This document shows positions 56,487-64,000 of a stretch of DNA of 64,000 nucleotides, piece by piece. Below the pieces are notes generated by a model. It made no database searches. It was given only the letters and a program-made list of their open reading frames with translations, and had not been told where the DNA came from. The position numbers and the translations under genes are program-made. The stretch comes from Streptococcus sp. SN-1 (GTDB lineage: Bacteria > Bacillota > Bacilli > Lactobacillales > Streptococcaceae), in the NCBI RefSeq assembly GCF_041154385.1, contig NZ_AP028929.1:1806001-1870000 (forward strand). Reading direction: 5' to 3'. How positions within the stretch are numbered: the stretch's first letter is position 1; each line of letters begins with the position of its first letter.

Positions 56487-57756
56487 CTAGAATTAAGTCT
56501 GAGACTTTTCGTGAGGAGGTACCTCATGCCGAAAAAACAAAAACATCTCACTCTAGAAGACCGTATTGACATCCAAACTTGAATCGGTCAACAAGAAACT
56601 TTCCGTTCCATCGCTGAGAAGATGGGAAAAGACCCGTCAACGATTTCAAAGTAAATCAAGCGCAATCGCATCATGCATCCAATATCCGTCAAATCTGATT
56701 GCACGGATTGCCCTCTTCTCAAAAAAGCTCCTTATGTCTGTAACAACTGTCCAAAAAAGAGGAAGGATTGTGGGTTTAACCGCTATCTTTACTACGCGAA
56801 AAAGGCACAGGAACAGTACGAGACTATGTTGAGGGAATCCAGACAGGGCATCCCCCTAAACAAGGAAAGTTTTTATCAGATGGATAAGGTCTTAACCCAA
56901 GGCATCCAGAAGAAACAAAGCATCTACCATATCATTCAGACACATAACCTACCTGTGTCGAAAGCTACGGTGTATCGGCATGCCAAGCTGGGATATCTGA
57001 CAGCCAAGCCCATTGATTTTCCTCGGATGGTCAAGTTCAAGGAACGCAGAAAATCCAGAAAAGTAGCTATTCCCAAAGAGCTAAAAATTGGGCGAACCTA
57101 CCAAGATTTCCAAGAGTTACGAGAAACAGATGATTTCTTCAAATGGTTGGAAATGGACACGGTCATCGGCAGACCTGGTGGAAAGGTGCTACTCACCTTC
57201 AACGTTTCCTTCTGCAACTTCCTCTTCGCCTTGCTTTTGAACAACAAGACCGCTCTGGAGGTCGCCACTAAATTCGCAGCTTTGAAAGAAAGAGTCATGG
57301 ACGGAGGGGTTGCGTTCCATCAGCTGTTCCCTGTCATTCTCACGGACAACGGATCTGAGTTCTCCTATGTGGAGGAGCTTGAGCGAGACATTGATGGGAA
57401 GTCTCACCTCTACTTCTGCGACCCTAGCCGTCCTGACCAGAAGGGGCGGATTGAGAAGAACCATACAGTTTTGCGAGCCATTCTTCCCAAGGGCACTTCC
57501 TTTGACCAGCTGACTCAGAAAGACGTCAATCTAGTCATTTCCCATGTCAATTCCTTGAAACGAGAAGAGTTTCAAGGAAAATCTGCTTACGACGTCTTCA
57601 CCTTCAACTTTGGCGAGGACATCGCTGCTCTTCTGGGGTGCCAATTTGTCAAACCAGAAGACACACACTTATCACCTGATTTATTGAAATAAAGGGAATT
57701 TTCCCCTCTAACTACACATCTTATCACCATCGAAAAGTCTCACACTAAATGCTAGC
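56487..57756 (+). mobile_element. IS30-family element, copy 1 (inactive)
   Basis: The left end GCTAGAATTAAGTCTGAGAC and the right end, read on the other strand as GCTAGCATTTAGTGTGAGAC, form imperfect inverted repeats about 26 bp long. Length about 1.27 kb. The transposase frame has two nonsense mutations. The exact ends are approximate because similar short motifs continue outside. Confidence 0.75.
56526..57692 (+). pseudogene. IS30-family transposase with two in-frame stops
   Basis: Compared with copy 2, the frame begins at ATG 56526, then meets TGA at 56580-56582 (codon 19, Gly in copy 2) and TAA at 56652-56654 (codon 43, Glu in copy 2). After that it is open to 57692 with the same catalytic core. 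A shorter protein could begin at ATG 56673 and would lack the N-terminal helix-turn-helix, so it would not bind the ends. Confidence 0.9.
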
Positions 57757-57967
57757 AACTGGAAGTTACTCTAAGACGACTCTGTTTTAAGGCTATTTGT
57801 CGTACACTTTTTTCTGAGTCTTTTCGCTTTTGAACCCTTATATATCAAGAAAAAGAAAACCAGCGGAAGTTAGTCTAAGACGGATTTCCACTGATTTTTC
57901 ACGCGTTTTTCTTATACTAAAAGCTAGGTTGTGGGAAACTGGAATTTACTCTCAGACGACGAATTAT
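57757..57967. repeat. spacer between the two IS30 copies, first copy
   Basis: This 211 bp stretch is repeated after IS copy 2 (59239-59464) with about 95 per cent identity by eye. It contains the motif GGAAGTTACTCTAAGACG (57761-57778), its variant GGAAGTTAGTCTAAGACGG (57865-57883) and GGAATTTACTCTCAGACG near 57941. A hairpin CAGCGGAA/TTTCCACTG followed by T residues lies at 57861-57898 and has terminator form. Confidence 0.75.
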
Positions 57968-59238
57968 GCTAGAATTAAGTCTGAGACTTTTCGTGAGGAG
58001 GCACCTCATGACAAAAAAACAAAAACATCTCACTCTAGAAGACCGGATTGACATCCAAACCGGAATCAGCCAACAAGAGACTTTCCGTTCCATCGCTGAG
58101 AAGATGGGAAAAGACCCATCAACGATTTCAAAGGAAATCAAGCGCAATCGCATCACGCATCCAACATCCGTCAAATCTGATTGCACGGATTGCCCTCTTC
58201 TCAAAAAAGCTCCTTATGTCTGTAACAACTGTCAAAAAAAGAGGACGGATTGTGGGTTTAACCGCTATCTTTACTACGCGAAAAAGGCGCAGGAACAGTA
58301 CGAGACTATGTTGAGGGAATCCAGACAGGGCATCCCCCTAAACAAGGAAAGTTTTTATCAGATGGATAAGGTCTTAACCCAAGGCATCCAGAAGAAACAA
58401 AGCATCTACCATATCATTCAGACACATAACCTACCTGTGTCGAAAGCTACGGTGTATCGGCATGCCAAGCTGGGATATCTGACAGCCAAGCCCATTGATT
58501 TTCCTCGGATGGTCAAGTTCAAGGAACGCAGAAAATCCAGAAAAGTAGCTATTCCCAAAGAGCTAAAAATTGGGCGGACCTACCAAGATTTCCAAGAGTT
58601 ACGAGAAACAGATGATTTCTTCAAATGGTTGGAAATGGACACGGTCATCGGCAGACCTGGTGGAAAGCTACTGCTCACCTTCAACGTTTCCTTCTGCAAC
58701 TTCCTCTTCGCCTTGCTTTTGGACAACAAGACCGCTCTGGAGGTCACCACTAAATTCGCAGCTTTGAAAGAAAGAGTCATGGACGGAGGGGTTGCGTTCC
58801 ATCAGCAGTTCCCTGTCATTCTCACGGACAACGGATCTGAGTTCTCCTATGTGGAAGAGCTTGAGCGAGACATTGATGGGAAGTCTCACCTCTACTTCTG
58901 CGACCCTAGCCGTCCTGACCAGAAGGGGCGAATTGAGAAGAACCATACAGTTTTGCGAGCCATTCTTCCCAAGAGCACTTCCTTTGACCAGCTGACTCAG
59001 AAAGACGTCAATCTAGTCATTTCCCATGTCAATTCCTTGAAACGAGAAGAGTTTCAAGGAAAATCTGCTTACGACGTCTTCACCTTCACCTTTGGCGAGG
59101 ACATCGCCGCTCTTCTGGGTTGCCAATTTGTCAAACCAGAAGACACACACTTATCACTTGATTTATTGAAATAAAGGGAATTTTCCCCTCTAACTACACA
59201 TCTTATCACCATCGAAAAGTCTCAAACTAAACGCTAGC
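57968..59238 (+). mobile_element. IS30-family element, copy 2 (intact)
   Basis: Same boundaries as copy 1: left GCTAGAATTAAGTCTGAGAC and right GCTAGCGTTTAGTTTGAGAC (reverse strand). It is in direct orientation to copy 1 with a unit period of 1481 bp, so IS plus flank were duplicated in tandem. Confidence 0.78.
58008..59174 (+). CDS. IS30-family transposase
   Basis: A 388-residue DDE transposase. The N-terminal helix-turn-helix (HLTLEDRIDIQTGISQQETF and AEKMGKDPSTISKEIKRN) is followed by a Cys cluster (CTDCPLLKKAPYVCNNC). Catalytic residues are Asp in LEMDTVIGR, Asp in ILTDNGSEF and Glu in KGRIEKNHT. ATG 58008 is six bases after GAGGAGG; an upstream ATG at 57966 would run through the terminal repeat. 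Confidence 0.92.
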   Translation: MTKKQKHLTLEDRIDIQTGISQQETFRSIAEKMGKDPSTISKEIKRNRITHPTSVKSDCTDCPLLKKAPYVCNNCQKKRTDCGFNRYLYYAKKAQEQYETMLRESRQGIPLNKESFYQMDKVLTQGIQKKQSIYHIIQTHNLPVSKATVYRHAKLGYLTAKPIDFPRMVKFKERRKSRKVAIPKELKIGRTYQDFQELRETDDFFKWLEMDTVIGRPGGKLLLTFNVSFCNFLFALLLDNKTALEVTTKFAALKERVMDGGVAFHQQFPVILTDNGSEFSYVEELERDIDGKSHLYFCDPSRPDQKGRIEKNHTVLRAILPKSTSFDQLTQKDVNLVISHVNSLKREEFQGKSAYDVFTFTFGEDIAALLGCQFVKPEDTHLSLDLLK

Positions 59239-59464
59239 AACTGGAAGTTACTCTAAGACGACTCTGTTTTAGGGCTATTTGTCGTGCACTTTTTTCTGTG
59301 TCTTTTCGCTTTTGAACCCTTATATATCAAGAAAAAGAAAACCAGCGGAAGTTAGTCTAAGACGGATTTCCACTGATTTTTCACGCGTTTTTCACGCGTT
59401 TTTCACGCGTTTTTCGTATACTAAAAGCTAGGTTGTGGGAAACTGGAAGTTAGTTTTAGAAGTT
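59239..59464. repeat. spacer repeat after IS copy 2, with expanded 11-bp unit
   Basis: Matches 57757-57967 but the unit TTTTTCACGCG occurs three times in a row (59376-59410) where the first copy has it once. It ends with GGAAGTTAGTTTTAGAAG, another form of the recurring motif. The remaining gap to the response regulator gene (59465-59592) holds only its terminator. Confidence 0.75.
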
Positions 59465-59493
59465 ACCATTTTAGCTCTTTTGTAGTGCTCCCC

Positions 59494-59527
59494 CAAAAAA
59501 GAAAAAGGAGGAATCCCACCCTCCTAA
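59494..59527 (-). terminator. terminator of the NarL-type two-component operon
   Basis: On the minus strand GGAGGGTGGGATTCCTCC forms a GGAGG/CCTCC hairpin followed by TTTTTCTTTTTT. Confidence 0.8.
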
Positions 59528-59592
59528 AGTTAGTATTGTTCCATTCAATCCCATCAATTTTAGCACATAATGGTTTTCGAGTTATGATAGTA

Positions 59593-60192
<600 letters not shown>

Positions 60193-61290
60193 CTACATTC
60201 TCTCCTTATAAGCTAGTCGAACCTGAACTTCTGTCGGTTGTTTTTGACTAATCACATTTACCTCTCCCGAAAATGGAAGGACACGATCTCGAACTGTATG
60301 GAGCTCATTCCCTTTTATAGAAGTAAAACCACAACCATCATCTCTTACTATTAAAAGTAGTTCTTTCTCTGTCCGATCTAATCTTAAGTAAGCTTTAGAC
60401 GCTTTAGCATGCTTGATGATATTGGTTGCCAATTCTAACAAAATCATAGCAGCCGTGGACTCCATATCCTGGGTCAAGCTAGCCTTGTCCAACTGATTGT
60501 CAACTTGAACCTCAATGCCAGCAATTTCTAGCATCTTTTTGACAGTTTCAAGTTCTGAAGCTAAGGTCCGTGACTTCAGATTTTCCACGATGGTTCGTAC
60601 TTCATTCATGGAATCCTTGCTTATCTGCTGTATTTCTCTTAATTCCTTTTCCACCTGTGGATAAGCCTGTATTTGAAATAACTGCAAGGCTAAATCTGTC
60701 TTGACACTGAGCATAGCAAAAGTGTGTCCCAGACTATCATGCAAATCTTGACCGATACGACTACGTTCATTTTCAGCAAGCAATAGATTTATCTGGGCAT
60801 TTTGCTTAGCCTGAGCTTCTTTCAAATCCTCCACAATCCTAATCCGAACCAAACCAAAAGTCATTAAATCGACAAAAGCAAGAATTACAAGTAGATAGAA
60901 TAGAAACTCAACTTCGATTCTCTGAAAAATCAACAGTTGGCCCACAACAAGGACTTGAGCAAGAAGAAAAGTCCAGACATGTAAAGACTTTAAACCACCT
61001 AAGCTGAAATGATAACTTAAGAGATTGGATAGGAAAAAGAAAAACCAGATATAATTAACAGCAACAAAGGCAGTATTCCCAACTACATAAGTCAGCATGA
61101 TCCCCCAGAAAAGCCAAGATAGGCGCTGGCTCTTAGTTGTTAAAATACCCAAATACGCCACTACAAATAGAATATCAATCAATAAATGCCAGGCAGAAAG
61201 CCACCCAGTCACTACAGGTAGGATGGGGAAAATCATAAAAATTAAACTGACCCAGAACATATAATGTATGCTTTTCAGTCTTTCAAGCAT
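60193..61290 (-). CDS. sensor histidine kinase, HisKA_3 (NarX/DesK-like)
   Basis: A 365-residue kinase with five or six hydrophobic helices (about 8-150) and no large external domain, like DesK. The phospho-His184 is in RIGQDLHDSLGHTFAMLS; the ATP-binding part has ATNIIKHAKAS and RDDGCGF. The start overlaps the permease stop by one base. Pairs with the downstream regulator. Confidence 0.9.
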   Translation of the reverse strand: MLERLKSIHYMFWVSLIFMIFPILPVVTGWLSAWHLLIDILFVVAYLGILTTKSQRLSWLFWGIMLTYVVGNTAFVAVNYIWFFFFLSNLLSYHFSLGGLKSLHVWTFLLAQVLVVGQLLIFQRIEVEFLFYLLVILAFVDLMTFGLVRIRIVEDLKEAQAKQNAQINLLLAENERSRIGQDLHDSLGHTFAMLSVKTDLALQLFQIQAYPQVEKELREIQQISKDSMNEVRTIVENLKSRTLASELETVKKMLEIAGIEVQVDNQLDKASLTQDMESTAAMILLELATNIIKHAKASKAYLRLDRTEKELLLIVRDDGCGFTSIKGNELHTVRDRVLPFSGEVNVISQKQPTEVQVRLAYKERM

Positions 61291-62027
61291 TAAGTATTCT
61301 CCTTATGACCTTGAAGGTAAATGGTCAAACCAAACAAAATTGCTGAAAAAACAAGTAGATAAACTGTGGCTGATAGATTGATGCCACCCTCATTTAAGAA
61401 TGTCTTGATCAATTCCATCAACTGATAGCTTGGTAGACGCTTCCCGATTGCTTGCATCCAGTCTGGAAATAAAGAGACGGGCATCCAGAGTCCGCCTAAA
61501 ACAGCCAAGCCAAAGTAAAGAAGATTACCCACGACAGACATCAGCTGACTAGAAGGCAAGAGTGTCAAGGTCAAGCCAAGTGCTACAAATGCAATACTTC
61601 CCAAAATCAGCAAGAGCGCCGCCCCAATCCAATTTCCAAGAGACATGTCCACACCTCTTACAAAGTGCCCAACTGAGAAAACCACCAAGATTGAAGCCAA
61701 ATAATCAACCAGCATACTTGTTATCTTTGATAGATAATATTCTACCATATTTACAGGGCTATGACGTAATGTTTTCTGCCAGTTGTTGATTTTATCGGTA
61801 TGTAAAACAACTGGGAATGAGAAGATAGCTGTCGACATCATGGAAAAGGCTGTCATGGAGATGAGGTAATCACGCATAAAATTAGCTGGTCCACCAGGTG
61901 TGTTCTGGTACATGCCTGAAAAGAATAAATAGAAGGCTGTCGGCATTCCTACGGATAATAGATAATAGACTGATTGCCGTTTGGTCAATAGAAATTCTAT
62001 CTTATTTAATGCGATCCATCGTTTCAT
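61290..62027 (-). CDS. ABC-2 type transporter permease of the TCS11 operon
   Basis: A 245-residue protein with six helices. ATG 62027 (MKRWIALNKIEF) is nine bases after AAGGGAG and 1 bp beyond the ATPase stop; the longer frame from 62093 would lie inside the ATPase gene. Typical of DrrB/NatB-like drug or peptide exporters. Confidence 0.87.
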   Translation of the reverse strand: MKRWIALNKIEFLLTKRQSVYYLLSVGMPTAFYLFFSGMYQNTPGGPANFMRDYLISMTAFSMMSTAIFSFPVVLHTDKINNWQKTLRHSPVNMVEYYLSKITSMLVDYLASILVVFSVGHFVRGVDMSLGNWIGAALLLILGSIAFVALGLTLTLLPSSQLMSVVGNLLYFGLAVLGGLWMPVSLFPDWMQAIGKRLPSYQLMELIKTFLNEGGINLSATVYLLVFSAILFGLTIYLQGHKENT

Positions 62028-62028
62028 C

Positions 62029-62913
62029 TTAGTCATCTCCCTTTTGTGTTTCTTCAAAGATTGTATCCAGCAAACTGCGGTTATTAACTTCAATTTCTTG
62101 TATGCTACATCCTGCTTGAACTAACAGTTGCCAGAAAGCATTTGCCTCTCGTGTGACTACTTGTAGAGCATCCTGTTTTTGTGCCCAGTTGTCAACCAAG
62201 TTTGACTGCTCAACGACTTCCTTGTAAGCCAAAGGAAGGATAAAATGCTTTTCAATCTCCTCACTACGCATGGCTAGAGGCGTCGTATCACGAATCAACT
62301 CTCCCTTATTCAAGACCAAAATCCGGTCAGCTGTATGCTCTACCTCTTCGATATAATGGGACGAATAGAGAATAGTGACTCCCTGCGCTTTTAGGTCCTG
62401 AACAATTTCCCAAAAACGTTGACGGGTAGAGGTATCCATGGCAGCAGTCGGTTCATCTAAAAAGACAAGCTTTGGTCGCCCAATCAAGGTCAAGACAAAA
62501 GAGAAGAGACGCTTTTGCCCACCTGACAATTTTTCTGCAAATTGCTCTTTTTGTTGCTTGTCAAACTGCAATAGTTGATCGATCTCCTGGTTGCTCAAGG
62601 GATTTGGATAAATACTTTGAAAGAAAGCAATCAACTCTTTGACCTTTAATTTCTGAACGATGACATTTTCTTGAGGGAGATAGGATCTTGTGTAGTCTAA
62701 CTGAGAACTCGTCACTGGCAAGCCTTGGATGGATACTTGACCGCTTGTGACCAGTTTATCTCCAAGCAAACAGTCCAAGAGTGTGGTCTTCCCAGCACCA
62801 TTGGGACCAATCAAGGCGACGCATTCACCTTCTGTTACCTCAAAGGAAATATCCTTCAAAATAGCCTTGCCCTTGATGTTTTTATTTAGGCTTTCTACCT
62901 TAATCATGTTCAT
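62029..62913 (-). CDS. ABC transporter ATP-binding protein of the TCS11 operon
   Basis: A 294-residue ATPase with Walker A GPNGAGKTT (about 37-45), Q-loop YLPQENVI, signature KLSGGQKRLF, Walker B LVFLDEPTAAMD and SSHYIEE. A C-terminal extension of about 80 residues follows the nucleotide domain. ATG 62913 is seven bases after AAAGGAG; 62916 and 62907 are alternatives. It overlaps the small membrane gene upstream. Confidence 0.9.
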   Translation of the reverse strand: MNMIKVESLNKNIKGKAILKDISFEVTEGECVALIGPNGAGKTTLLDCLLGDKLVTSGQVSIQGLPVTSSQLDYTRSYLPQENVIVQKLKVKELIAFFQSIYPNPLSNQEIDQLLQFDKQQKEQFAEKLSGGQKRLFSFVLTLIGRPKLVFLDEPTAAMDTSTRQRFWEIVQDLKAQGVTILYSSHYIEEVEHTADRILVLNKGELIRDTTPLAMRSEEIEKHFILPLAYKEVVEQSNLVDNWAQKQDALQVVTREANAFWQLLVQAGCSIQEIEVNNRSLLDTIFEETQKGDD

Positions 62914-63094
62914 CATATTCTCCTTTCAGCCACTCCTTTCCCATCGGAAAGGCGATAAAAATCATAAATCCTAGACCCCAGGCACCGCGAATGGCTTGGT
63001 GAAGGAAGGCTTGATCAAACCAACCTGTAAACATTTCTACCAACCATACCACTAGTGATAGTCCAATAAAAAGATAGAGAAACGCTTTTTTCAT
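62900..63094 (-). CDS. 64-residue membrane protein in the TCS11 operon
   Basis: Two hydrophobic helices (AFLYLFIGLSLVVWLVEMF and GAWGLGFMIFIAF) and an acidic tail (GEYDEHD). It overlaps the neighbouring genes by a few bases on both sides, so it belongs to the operon. No family recognised; a role as accessory to the transporter or sensor is inference. Confidence 0.75.
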   Translation of the reverse strand: MKKAFLYLFIGLSLVVWLVEMFTGWFDQAFLHQAIRGAWGLGFMIFIAFPMGKEWLKGEYDEHD

Positions 63095-63282
63095 TTTTCA
63101 AACTCCTTTTTCACATCTGAGACTAATTTCAAACCTTCTCGGATAAGCCAGGACATCATTCCAAATCCTGCAAATAGCTCCCAAGGAAAATGATAGAAAC
63201 CTTCATCCAATCCTGAGAACATGAGATAAGTCATGACTCCTGCTGCTACTAAACTCATTGCGACAATTACTTTATGTTTCAT
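63091..63282 (-). CDS. 63-residue membrane protein, first gene of the TCS11 operon
   Basis: Two hydrophobic segments (VIVAMSLVAAGVMTYLMF and WELFAGFGMMSWLI) and a basic/acidic tail (KLVSDVKKEFEK). ATG 63282 follows GGGAGGAAG. It resembles the next protein in size and layout, and both could be distant paralogues. Function unknown. Confidence 0.75.
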   Translation of the reverse strand: MKHKVIVAMSLVAAGVMTYLMFSGLDEGFYHFPWELFAGFGMMSWLIREGLKLVSDVKKEFEK

Positions 63283-63308
63283 TTTTTCTTCCTCCCTTTC
63301 ATACTTCA

Positions 63309-63374
63309 ATTATAGTCTTTTGAAGTTAGCGGAGCTAGATGCTTCTGTCACAAGGAAATATGACAAATGTCATA
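63309..63374 (-). promoter_or_regulatory. TCS11 operon promoter and upstream dyad
   Basis: A minus-strand -10 TATAAT (63309-63314) has no recognisable -35, as expected for an activated promoter. About 45 bp further upstream is the dyad TATGACAAATGTCATA (63359-63374), with perfect 7 bp arms, a likely site for the NarL-type regulator of this operon. Confidence 0.55.
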
Positions 63375-63696
63375 AAAGATTCTGTTCAAAACAAGCAAGA
63401 TACACTATACAATAAAACACAAGTAGAAAAATCTAAGGCAGCTTCCTTAAAAGAAATATCAAACCCAATTCACACTATATTGAAAACCAATACTTATTTA
63501 AAATCAAAAGAGCGGAAATTTTTATCGCACAAAACACATATATTATAGGCGGAGCAAAAAAACTCTTCAATTACTTTCTTAAAAGTTTGTAAGAATTATA
63601 CAATCTGTTAAATTTTAATTTATGTACCTAAACTACTGTATTCATTGAACAAATCAGGAAACAAAAAAGTATACGCGATCAAAATGAATTACTGAA
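63375..63696. other. AT-rich intergenic region without a gene
   Basis: I see no supported gene, repeat family or tRNA between the TCS11 dyad and the tRNA terminators. An open frame at 63339-63548 has no ribosome site and no recognisable product. Confidence 0.6.
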
Positions 63697-63729
63697 ATTA
63701 AAAAGAGAGAAGCAAACTGATTCTCTCTT
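63695..63729 (-). terminator. second terminator downstream of the tRNA operon
   Basis: On the minus strand AAGAGAGAA pairs with TTCTCTCTT around TCAGTTTGC, followed by TTTAATTTC. Confidence 0.75.
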
Positions 63730-63749
63730 AATGTATATAATATCTAGTT

Positions 63750-63778
63750 AAATAAAAAAAGATACGCTTACGTATCTC
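63750..63778 (-). terminator. terminator of the tRNA operon
   Basis: On the minus strand AGATACG pairs with CGTATCT around TAAG, followed by TTTTTTT. It is about 10 bp after tRNA-Pro. Confidence 0.88.
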
Positions 63779-63787
63779 TGTAATGTA

Positions 63788-63861
63788 TCGGGAAGACAGG
63801 ATTCGAACCTGCGACACCTTGGTCCCAAACCAAGTACTCTACCAAGCTGAGCTACTTCCCG
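63788..63861 (-). tRNA. tRNA-Pro (UGG)
   Basis: A 74-nt cloverleaf: acceptor arms CGGGAAG and CTTCCCG, D-arm GCTCAGCTTGGTAGAGT, anticodon loop TTTGGGA (anticodon TGG) and T-arm GGTTCGAATCC. CCA is not encoded. Confidence 0.95.
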
Positions 63862-63876
63862 AGTTAAATAGAAAAA

Positions 63877-63950
63877 TGCACCCTAGAGGAGTCGAACCTC
63901 TAACCGCCTGATTCGTAGTCAGGTACTCTATCCAGTTGAGCTAAGGGTGC
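63877..63950 (-). tRNA. tRNA-Arg (ACG)
   Basis: A 74-nt cloverleaf: acceptor arms GCACCCT and AGGGTGC, D-arm GCTCAACTGGATAGAG, anticodon loop CTACGAA (anticodon ACG, edited to ICG) and T-arm GGTTCGACTCC. CCA is not encoded. Confidence 0.95.
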
Positions 63951-63961
63951 TCATTATATTA

Positions 63962-64000
63962 TGCCGAGGACCGGAATCGAACCGGTACGATCGTTACCAA
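63962..64000 (-). tRNA. tRNA-Leu, 3' part only
   Basis: The minus strand gives the end of a long variable arm (TTGGTAACGATCG), a T-arm (CCGGTTCGATTCCGG) and acceptor arm TCCTCGGC. The long variable arm and CCTCGGC acceptor fit tRNA-Leu; the anticodon is outside the window. Confidence 0.7.

Noticed and set aside
56580..56654. Readthrough or frameshift expression of the first IS30 transposase
   Set aside because: The two stops replace codons that are Gly and Glu in the intact copy; simple point mutations explain them and no shift signal is present.
57966..58007. Earlier start for the IS30 transposase copy 2
   Set aside because: The added 14 codons run through the terminal inverted repeat; GAGGAGG precedes ATG 58008, and copy 1 has the equivalent start.
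63339..63548. Small open frame upstream of the TCS11 operon
   Set aside because: It overlaps the dyad, lacks a ribosome site and has no recognisable product.

Overview
The window is chromosomal DNA from a low-GC Gram-positive coccus of the Streptococcus mitis group (S. pneumoniae, S. pseudopneumoniae or S. mitis). The evidence is the proteins (YidC2, the sulA-D style folate cluster with a fused FolB-FolK, ManLMN, PolC, two-component system 11), five BOX repeats, and IS1182-type and IS30-type elements. The species cannot be fixed from the sequence alone.

Layout. 1-1.2 kb: acylphosphatase tail and the membrane insertase yidC2. 1.3-5.3 kb: an accessory minus-strand cassette with an ABC ATPase, two permeases, an OmpR-type regulator and a kinase, followed by a BOX and a complete IS1182-family element that ends 6 bp short of the pflA stop codon. 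7.3-17.2 kb: minus-strand housekeeping genes (pflA, lysA, purR, yhaM, rmuC, thiN, rpe, rsgA, ksgA, rnmV, tatD), many overlapping. 17.4-28 kb: kimA-like K+ importer, an oligopeptide-binding lipoprotein, rpmH, alaT, a universal stress protein, a HAD/pyrophosphohydrolase fusion, asparaginase and ccpA. 28-32 kb: folate operon folP-folC-folE-folBK. 32-41 kb: CPBP protease-like protein, purine permease, Cof phosphatase, adhA, the mannose PTS manLMN, pepC and rsuA. 42-46 kb: an AT-rich accessory island with a membrane-anchored HNH protein, a 3' fragment of pepS, and an ATPase plus TOPRIM-like pair resembling RloA/RloB or AbiL phage-defence systems. 46-56 kb: glsB, pepS, a small ORF, a DinJ-YafQ type toxin-antitoxin, polC, fusA, rpsG and rpsL. 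56.4-59.5 kb: two tandem copies of an IS30-family element, the first inactivated by nonsense mutations. 59.6-63.3 kb: a NarL-type two-component system with its ABC transporter and two small membrane proteins. 63.8-64 kb: tRNA-Pro, tRNA-Arg and the 3' part of a tRNA-Leu.

The genes connect through carbon and redox control. ccpA is here, and near-consensus cre sites lie in the promoters of manLMN, pflA and ccpA itself. A near-perfect Rex operator overlaps the -10 of adhA. The least-explained parts are the pepS-flanked defence-like island, the row of long hairpins between rpsG and fusA, and the regulator-plus-ABC cassette next to yidC2. From memory of pneumococcal gene order, ccpA and two-component system 11 are usually neighbours; here about 31 kb (folate cluster through rpsL) separates them, which suggests a rearrangement relative to those strains.
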